DNA of 19,093 nucleotides, taken from an uncultured Erysipelotrichaceae bacterium. Its GTDB lineage: Bacteria > Bacillota_I > Bacilli_A > RF39 > UBA660. The DNA is taken from positions 1-19,093 of the forward strand of contig CACZQI010000047.1 of the NCBI GenBank assembly GCA_902783345.1, given 5' to 3'. A model generated the notes under the pieces. The model was not told the origin of the DNA. It did no database searches and saw nothing but the letters and a program-made list of their open reading frames with translations. A program made the position numbers and the translations under genes. Positions 14,587 to 19,093 of the stretch are shown piece after piece; within the stretch, counting starts at the first letter, position 1; each line of letters starts with the position of its first letter.

Positions 14587-15015
14587 TTATCTTTTATTTT
14601 GCCAAAAATTCTTTATTATTTTTTTATAGTTTTCAACAAAATTTTTATCACTTTCTTTTGTAGAATTAAAAAGGCTTATTTGCGTTCCTTTATATTGCTT
14701 TTTTTCAGGATTTCTTGTTAAAAAATAGTAAACATTTTCAATCCTACTTTCTTTTATAACACTTTTGCACATTTCACAAGGTTCTAGAGTTACATACATC
14801 GTACACTTGTTCGTTCTCCAATTCTTTAATTTTTTATTAGCTTTAGTAATTGCTATTATTTCTGCGTGATCAGTAGTTATATTACTTTTATTTCTTTTAT
14901 TATAACCTTTAGCAATTATTTTATTATTTTGTACAATAACTGCAGCTACAGGACTTTCATTATTTTTAATTGCTTTATTTATTAGTTTATTTAATTCTTT
15001 TATAATTTTATCCAT
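14587..15015 (-). CDS. tadA: tRNA-specific adenosine deaminase TadA
   Basis: This 142-residue zinc deaminase converts A34 to inosine in the anticodon of tRNA-Arg(ACG). The motif HAE (H50, E52 in TTDHAEIIAI) and PCEMC (C80, C83) form the active site, with E52 as proton shuttle. The N-terminal PVAAVIV segment carries the usual P(V/F)GAV strand in variant form. Length is near the family average of about 150-160. The ATG is preceded at about 10 bases by GGAGTGA, which lies directly after the T-run of the ffs terminator, so tadA may depend on read-through from ffs. In B. subtilis the SRP RNA gene lies between tadA (yaaJ) and dnaX; here it lies before tadA. Confidence 0.93.
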   Translation of the reverse strand: MDKIIKELNKLINKAIKNNESPVAAVIVQNNKIIAKGYNKRNKSNITTDHAEIIAITKANKKLKNWRTNKCTMYVTLEPCEMCKSVIKESRIENVYYFLTRNPEKKQYKGTQISLFNSTKESDKNFVENYKKIIKNFWQNKR

Positions 15016-15033
15016 TTATAAAACTTCACTCCT

Positions 15034-15113
15034 AAAAAAAGCGCACATACATAGAGGCAAATTTGGCTGCTTTCTTCCGAATCTGACCAGGTTATTGCAT
15101 TTGTATTGCGCAT
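15034..15113 (-). ncRNA. ffs: Small signal recognition particle RNA (4.5S-type)
   Basis: The minus strand has the diagnostic helix 8 of SRP RNA: CCTGGTCAGATTCGGAAG followed by AAAGCAGCC, with a GGAA tetraloop closed by UUC/GAA and the symmetric CAGA/AGCAG internal loop that binds Ffh. The ends pair as GCGCA-ATACA with TGTAT-G-TGCGC. The basal stem is followed by T7 (15034-15040), so it doubles as the intrinsic terminator. The mature RNA is only about 73 bases, without any Alu domain, shorter than E. coli 4.5S (114) and far shorter than the roughly 270-base RNA of B. subtilis. It resembles the compact forms of Mollicutes. It guides membrane and secreted proteins to the translocon together with Ffh and FtsY. 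Confidence 0.95.
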
Positions 15114-15117
15114 TTAA

Positions 15118-15147
15118 ATATTAACATATTTTTATATTTTATGACAA
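15118..15147 (-). promoter_or_regulatory. Promoter of ffs
   Basis: On the minus strand a -35 TTGTCA (15142-15147), an 18-bp spacer, and an extended -10 TGTTAATAT (TAATAT at 15118-15123). The start would fall at about 15111-15113, exactly the 5' end of the SRP RNA stem. The first parS copy begins 6 bp upstream of the -35. Confidence 0.75.
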
Positions 15148-15153
15148 GTACAA

Positions 15154-15169
15154 TGTTTCACGTGAAACA
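15154..15169. other. parS site 1
   Basis: Perfect TGTTTCACGTGAAACA; the palindrome does not extend beyond 16 bp. It ends upstream of the ffs promoter. Confidence 0.93.
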
Positions 15170-15223
15170 ATGACTCTCAAATAATAAAAAAACGTGAAAA
15201 TTATAATATAATGAATATAGCAT

Positions 15224-15239
15224 TATTTCCCGGGAAATA
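15224..15239. other. Noc binding site (NBS) 1 of the array
   Basis: Perfect TATTTCCCGGGAAATA inside a 20-bp palindrome (15222-15241). Confidence 0.85.
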
Positions 15240-15271
15240 ATCTTTATTAAAATTTTGATAATAAAAAATAA

Positions 15272-15287
15272 TGTTTCACGTGAAACA
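15272..15287. other. parS site 2
   Basis: Perfect TGTTTCACGTGAAACA inside a 22-bp palindrome (15269-15290). Confidence 0.93.
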
Positions 15288-15375
15288 TTAAATAATAAGT
15301 AAATTATTTAGTATTATATTTTTTATAATTACTTTATTAATTTTGATAACAATTTTTATTTTTTGCAATCAATTA

Positions 15376-15391
15376 TGTTTCACGTGAAACA
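15376..15391. other. parS site 3
   Basis: Perfect 16-bp parS inside a 30-bp perfect palindrome (15369-15398). Its centre is 104 bp from site 2. Confidence 0.93.
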
Positions 15392-15476
15392 TAATTGAAA
15401 TATTATATAAATCAATTATTTTATATAAATAAAAAAACAAATAAAAATATTACTATTTATTGTTGTTGTTTCACAA

Positions 15477-15492
15477 TGTTTCACGTGAAACA
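15477..15492. other. parS site 4
   Basis: Perfect 16-bp parS inside a 32-bp perfect palindrome (15469-15500), whose outer arms TTTCAC and GTGAAA repeat the parS half-site. Its centre is 101 bp from site 3. Confidence 0.93.
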
Positions 15493-15514
15493 TTGTGAAA
15501 ATATAATTAAATTT

Positions 15515-15530
15515 TATTTCCCGGGAAATA
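15515..15530. other. Noc binding site (NBS) 2 of the array
   Basis: Perfect TATTTCCCGGGAAATA inside a 22-bp palindrome (15512-15533). Its centre is 38 bp from parS site 4. Confidence 0.85.
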
Positions 15531-15579
15531 AAAAATGAAATAAATAAAAGCAATTTTAACTTTTTAAATAAATATAAAA

Positions 15580-15595
15580 TGTTTCACGTGAAACA
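15580..15595. other. parS site 5
   Basis: Perfect 16-bp parS, palindrome of 18 bp (15579-15596). Its centre is 103 bp from site 4. Confidence 0.93.
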
Positions 15596-15619
15596 TCTAA
15601 TCAAAACTATCTCAAAAAT

Positions 15620-15635
15620 TATTTCCCGGGAAATA
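15620..15635. other. Noc binding site (NBS) 3 of the array
   Basis: Perfect TATTTCCCGGGAAATA inside a 32-bp perfect palindrome (15612-15643). Its centre is 40 bp from parS site 5 and 105 bp from NBS 2. Confidence 0.85.
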
Positions 15636-15655
15636 ATTTTTGAATGTTTATAATT

Positions 15656-15683
15656 AAAAAAGAGTAAATAGTTTTTTACTCTT
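15656..15683 (-). terminator. Intrinsic terminator of gyrA, overlapping its stop
   Basis: On the minus strand AAGAGTAAA (15675-15683) pairs with TTTACTCTT (15660-15668) around a 6-base loop, followed by a T-run (15656-15659). The gyrA stop TAA (15676-15678) is within the 5' arm. It shields the parS array from gyrBA transcription. Confidence 0.78.
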
Positions 15684-18264
15684 CTTTATTATTTAATTCA
15701 TCTTCAGATTCTAATGTTTCACGTGAAACATCATTTTTTATTAAACTAATTGAAGAAACTTTTTGATTATCTTTTAAATTAATTAATCTTGTACCCTGAG
15801 TTACTCTTCCTAATTGCGATACTTGATCTAATGGAATTCTTATTATTATTCCAGAGTCAGTTATTAACATTAAATCACTATCATCTTCTACTCGTTTAAT
15901 TGCTACAATATTACCGTTCTTTTCTGTTATATTTAAAGCTTTAACTCCTTTACTTCCCCTCTTAGTTTTTCTAAATTCAGATATTACAGTTTTCTTACCA
16001 TATCCTTTTTCTGTAACAATAATAATATTATCATTTTCTTTTGTTGCTTCTAAGCTTACGCAAATACCGCCATCTAAATTAATACCTTTAACACCACTTG
16101 CTGTTCTACCCATAACTCTTATTTCAGACTCATTAAATAAAGCCATTTTACCTAGACTAGATGCTAGCATTATATTATATTCTCCATCAGTTTTCTTAAC
16201 ATCTACTAATTCATCAGTTTCTTTTAAACCAATACATAGTTTTCCTGTTTTTCTAATGCTGTCAAATTCTCGAACATCTGTTCGTTTTACTAACCCTTTC
16301 TTAGTAGCAAATAATAGATACTTACAGTCATCGTCTTGAGCGATAGACATAAAGGTAGATACTTTTTCTTCTTTATCAATTGGTAATAAATTAATTATCG
16401 GTAATCCTTTTGAAGTTCTGCTAAATTCTGGAACTTCATATCCTTTTATACGATATACCTTACCTTTATTAGTAAAGACTAATAAGTGATCATGTGATTT
16501 TAAGTTAAGTAGATATTCTACGTAGTCTTCTTCATTAGTAGTCATGCCTTTTACTCCAACACCACCACGATTTTGAGTACGATAATTATCTACTGTAGTA
16601 CGTTTAATATATCCTTTATTAGTTAAAGATACAATAATATTTTCATTTGGAATTAAAGATTCATCTTCAATATAATCAATAGCAGTCATATCGATATGAG
16701 TTCGACGATCATCGGCATATTTATCCCTAATTTCGGCTAATTCCTGCTTAATTATTTCAAGAACTTTTTTATCACTTGCTAAAATTGACTTTAATTCTTC
16801 AATTAAAACTAATAAATCCGCTAATTCTTTTTCAATTTTATCACGTTCTAAGCCGGTTAAACGTCTTAATCTCATTTCAAGGATTGCATCTGCTTGAATT
16901 TCGGTTAATCCAAAATTATCTATTAAACCTTTTTTAGCCTCTTCATCAGTTTTAGATCCTCTAATTAACTTAATTACTGCATCAATATGGTCTAAAGCAA
17001 TTTTTAAACCTTCTAAAATATGAACTCTAGCTTCAGCTTTGTTTAAATCAAACTTGGTGCGTCTAACAATTACCGTTCTTTGATGATCAATATATTTAGA
17101 TATAATATCCTTTAATCCTAGTATTCTAGGAGTCTTATCATCAATCATCAAGAAAATAATACCATATGTTATTTGAAAATTAGTTAATTTATATAATTTG
17201 TTTAAAACAACTTGTGGATTAGCATCTTTCTTTAAAGTAATAGTTATTTTAACACCATTTTTTAAATCAGTATGATAATCAGATATACCATCTATAATTT
17301 TATTATGAACAAGTTCGGCTACTCTAAGCTTTAATTCATGAGTATTAACACCATAAGGTACTTCCGTAATAACAATGTTTGTATGATTTTGATGTTCTTC
17401 AATTTCAGCTTTACTACGAATAGTAATCGTTCCCCTACCTGTTTCATAAGCCTTTTTAATACCACTATTACCTAAAATAATACCACCGGTAGGAAAATCA
17501 GGACCTTTAATAATTTGCATTAATCCATCAGTATCAATATCAGGATTATCAATATAGGCAATACATCCATTAATAACTTCTCCTAAATTATGAGGAGGAA
17601 TATTAGTTGCCATACCAACTGCAATTCCCATAGTACCATTAACTAAAATATTAGGAAATTTAGATGGTAAAACTAAAGGTTCTTTTTTTGTTTCATCAAA
17701 GTTAAGTTGCATATCTACTGTATCTTTATTAATATCTTTTAATAATTCTAAAGAAATCTTAGAAAGTCTTGATTCAGTATAACGATAAGCAGCTGCACCA
17801 TCTCCATCAATATTACCAAAGTTTCCATGTCCATCAATTAAAGTGCATCTTTCAACCCAATCTTGGGCTAAACGAACCATTGCATCATATACTGATGAAT
17901 CTCCATGTGGGTGATATGCACCAATAACATTACCTACAGTCGTTGCACACTTTTTATGTGGTTTATCTGGTGTATATCCATTTTCATACATTGACCATAA
18001 AATTCTTCTGTGAACTGGCTTTAATCCATCTCTTAAATCAGGGATTGCACGAGCCATAATAACACTTGCTGAGTAATCAATAAATGATTTTTTTACTTCA
18101 TCAACTATGTTGTTGTGGGTAAAACTGTCTCTTTCATGGAATTCTCCATTATAAGTACTATAAGATTCTTCAGTTTCAGTATCATTATCATCAAATTCAT
18201 TAATTTCTTCTTCATTTTGCATTTCTAAAGATTCTTCAATATTTTCAAATTCTTCATTTTCCAT
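15676..18264 (-). CDS. gyrA: DNA gyrase subunit A
   Basis: This 862-residue protein is the DNA-cleaving subunit of gyrase. The winged-helix core has DYSASVIMARAIPDLRDGLKPV, the quinolone region HPHGDSSVYD (S123 and D127, the usual sensitive residues) and catalytic tyrosine Y162 in RYTES. The tower and coiled coil follow, then the C-terminal beta-pinwheel for DNA wrapping. The GyrA box is QNRGGVG from Q564, whereas the usual form is Q(R/K)RGG(R/K)G. The N-terminus carries about 39 extra residues compared with B. subtilis, with 17 acidic and no basic residues among the first 34. The start is set by GGGGTG and follows gyrB by 17 bp. Together with gyrB next door this indicates gyrase rather than topoisomerase IV. 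The C-terminal tail contains a parS site. Confidence 0.97.
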   Translation of the reverse strand: MENEEFENIEESLEMQNEEEINEFDDNDTETEESYSTYNGEFHERDSFTHNNIVDEVKKSFIDYSASVIMARAIPDLRDGLKPVHRRILWSMYENGYTPDKPHKKCATTVGNVIGAYHPHGDSSVYDAMVRLAQDWVERCTLIDGHGNFGNIDGDGAAAYRYTESRLSKISLELLKDINKDTVDMQLNFDETKKEPLVLPSKFPNILVNGTMGIAVGMATNIPPHNLGEVINGCIAYIDNPDIDTDGLMQIIKGPDFPTGGIILGNSGIKKAYETGRGTITIRSKAEIEEHQNHTNIVITEVPYGVNTHELKLRVAELVHNKIIDGISDYHTDLKNGVKITITLKKDANPQVVLNKLYKLTNFQITYGIIFLMIDDKTPRILGLKDIISKYIDHQRTVIVRRTKFDLNKAEARVHILEGLKIALDHIDAVIKLIRGSKTDEEAKKGLIDNFGLTEIQADAILEMRLRRLTGLERDKIEKELADLLVLIEELKSILASDKKVLEIIKQELAEIRDKYADDRRTHIDMTAIDYIEDESLIPNENIIVSLTNKGYIKRTTVDNYRTQNRGGVGVKGMTTNEEDYVEYLLNLKSHDHLLVFTNKGKVYRIKGYEVPEFSRTSKGLPIINLLPIDKEEKVSTFMSIAQDDDCKYLLFATKKGLVKRTDVREFDSIRKTGKLCIGLKETDELVDVKKTDGEYNIMLASSLGKMALFNESEIRVMGRTASGVKGINLDGGICVSLEATKENDNIIIVTEKGYGKKTVISEFRKTKRGSKGVKALNITEKNGNIVAIKRVEDDSDLMLITDSGIIIRIPLDQVSQLGRVTQGTRLINLKDNQKVSSISLIKNDVSRETLESEDELNNKEE
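15715..15730. other. parS site 6, inside the gyrA 3' end
   Basis: Perfect TGTTTCACGTGAAACA, palindrome of 18 bp, encoding DVSRET at about residues 845-850 of the variable GyrA tail. Its centre is 135 bp from site 5. Confidence 0.93.
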
Positions 18265-18281
18265 ACTTTCACCCCACTAAC

Positions 18282-19093
18282 CTAAATATCAACGTCTGCA
18301 TATCTAGCATTTTCTTCGATAAATTGTCTTCTAGGTTCTACTTCTTCACCCATTAATTTCTCGAAAATAGCGTCTGCCGCAATTAAATCTTCTACGGTTA
18401 TTTTTCTTAATACTCTAGTATTAATATCCATAGTTGTTTCATATAACTCTTCAGGGTCCATTTCACCAAGACCTTTCATACGAGTTATTTCAGCACGCGA
18501 GCGATCACTATCTTTTAAAGTGCTTAAATATGCATCTCTTTCTTTTTCATCTAAAACATATTTTCTTGTTTTACCGAATCTAATTTTAAATAGTGGTGGC
18601 TGAGCAGCATAAATATGCCCTGCTTCAACTATTGGTTTAAAATAGCGGTAAAATAATGTTAATAGTAATACCCTAATATGTGCTCCATCAACATCGGCAT
18701 CAGTCATAATAACAATTTTATCATATCTTAATTTAGAAATATCAAATTCAGCACCTATTCCAGTTCCAAATGCTGTAATTATAGATTTTATTTCATCATT
18801 AGATAAGGCTTTATCTAATCTTGCTTTTTCAACATTAAGAATTTTTCCTTTTAAAGGCATTATTGCTTGAGTCATAGAATCACGACCCTTTTTAGCGGAA
18901 CCAGCAGCTGAATCTCCCTCGACAATAAAGATTTCTGAAATACTTGGATCTTTACTAGTACAATCTGAAAGTTTTCCATAGAAATTACTAATAGTTAAAT
19001 CACTTTTACGAGATGCTTCTCTTGCTCTTTTTGCAGCATTTCTTGCACGACAAGCTTGAATTCCTTTTTCAATTATTGTTTTTGCTTCTGCTG
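18282..19093 (-). CDS. gyrB: DNA gyrase subunit B (3' part only)
   Basis: The last 269 codons of gyrB are present; the frame is open to the right edge and the start lies outside. The visible part begins [18 protein letters not shown], the end of the transducer domain. It continues with the TOPRIM domain: the catalytic glutamate is in [14 protein letters not shown] (usually EGDSAGGSAK), and the metal-binding aspartates are in [27 protein letters not shown] and the C-terminal [18 protein letters not shown] are strongly conserved and contact GyrA and the DNA gate. GyrB supplies ATP hydrolysis for negative supercoiling. Its pairing with gyrA in one operon favours gyrase B over ParE. In related bacteria recF, dnaN and dnaA lie upstream, which would put oriC beyond the right end. 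Confidence 0.97.
   Translation of the reverse strand, partial: AEAKTIIEKGIQACRARNAAKRAREASRKSDLTISNFYGKLSDCTSKDPSISEIFIVEGDSAAGSAKKGRDSMTQAIMPLKGKILNVEKARLDKALSNDEIKSIITAFGTGIGAEFDISKLRYDKIVIMTDADVDGAHIRVLLLTLFYRYFKPIVEAGHIYAAQPPLFKIRFGKTRKYVLDEKERDAYLSTLKDSDRSRAEITRMKGLGEMDPEELYETTMDINTRVLRKITVEDLIAADAIFEKLMGEEVEPRRQFIEENARYADVDI

Larger units (their letters stand above)
15114..15675. other. Gene-free parS/NBS array between gyrA and ffs
   Basis: No credible gene is present in these 560 bases. The stretch holds five perfect parS copies and three perfect Noc sites in the order parS, NBS, parS, parS, parS, NBS, parS, NBS; a sixth parS lies just inside gyrA. It also holds the ffs promoter at one end and the gyrA terminator at the other. 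The DNA between the sites is almost pure A+T, so the G+C-containing sites stand out sharply. ParB clamps load at parS and slide outward, recruiting SMC; Noc does the same at NBS and tethers DNA to the membrane to block division over the nucleoid. A mixed loading zone for both is the simplest reading. Confidence 0.88.

Noticed and set aside
15191..15200. ACGTGAAA half-site resembling parS
   Set aside because: Only one half of the palindrome is present (preceding bases are AAAAA), so it is not a parS by consensus; it may be a decayed copy.
15041..15730. Repeats in the ffs-gyrA interval considered as a CRISPR array or iteron origin
   Set aside because: The repeats are 16-bp palindromes of two distinct kinds with unequal AT-rich gaps and match parS and NBS exactly; no leader or spacers of constant length.
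17211..17225. TTGTGGATTA resembling a DnaA box
   Set aside because: It has one mismatch, is isolated and lies inside gyrA; there is no cluster of boxes, so oriC is not in this window.

Overview
The window is about 19.1 kb of very AT-rich bacterial chromosome in which every recognisable gene lies on the minus strand. Reading right to left (the direction of transcription) the order is gyrB (3' part), gyrA, a gene-free stretch full of palindromes, ffs (SRP RNA), tadA, dnaX, ebfC, recR, bofA, holB, ricT, trmN6, pth, mfd, spoVT, a gene remnant, a T-box leader with metG, tatD, a 3D-domain gene, ksgA, yabG, veg and the start of spoVG. This is the origin-proximal order of Bacillota close to that of Bacillus subtilis, so oriC probably lies beyond the right end. 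TGA is used as a stop (yabG, bofA, trmN6) and Trp is TGG, so the code is standard and this is not a Mycoplasma. The sporulation genes spoVG, yabG, bofA and spoVT suggest a spore-forming or recently spore-forming, low-GC member of the Bacilli or a related class, perhaps an uncultured gut lineage with a compact genome. No species can be named from the sequence alone.

The most striking region is 15154-15730. It carries six perfect 16-bp copies of the ParB (Spo0J) centromere site parS (TGTTTCACGTGAAACA), interleaved with three perfect copies of the Noc nucleoid-occlusion site NBS (TATTTCCCGGGAAATA). Two more perfect NBS lie inside dnaX and trmN6, and the last parS lies inside the 3' end of gyrA. 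Four consecutive parS centres are 104, 101 and 103 bp apart, and several sites sit in longer perfect palindromes of up to 32 bp. I read this as a compact mixed centromere and nucleoid-occlusion loading zone between gyrA and ffs.

Likely transcription units are: gyrB-gyrA, ending in a terminator that contains the gyrA stop; ffs, with its own extended -10 promoter and terminator; tadA and a long dnaX-to-spoVT unit, with an internal promoter before dnaX and terminator 5151-5183; metG under a Met-specific T-box; tatD with the 3D gene; ksgA; yabG-veg; and spoVG. Four intrinsic terminators (gyrA, metG, 3D gene, ksgA) begin inside the coding sequence and contain its stop codon.

Most genes serve information processing: topology (GyrAB), clamp loading (DnaX, HolB), repair (RecR, Mfd), tRNA and rRNA maturation (TadA, TrmN6, KsgA, Pth), methionine charging and protein targeting. 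Other notable points are a 45-codon remnant of a GC-richer foreign gene between spoVT and metG, a pth-mfd-spoVT block in the place where B. subtilis has abrB, an acidic N-terminal extension on GyrA, and a very short SRP RNA.
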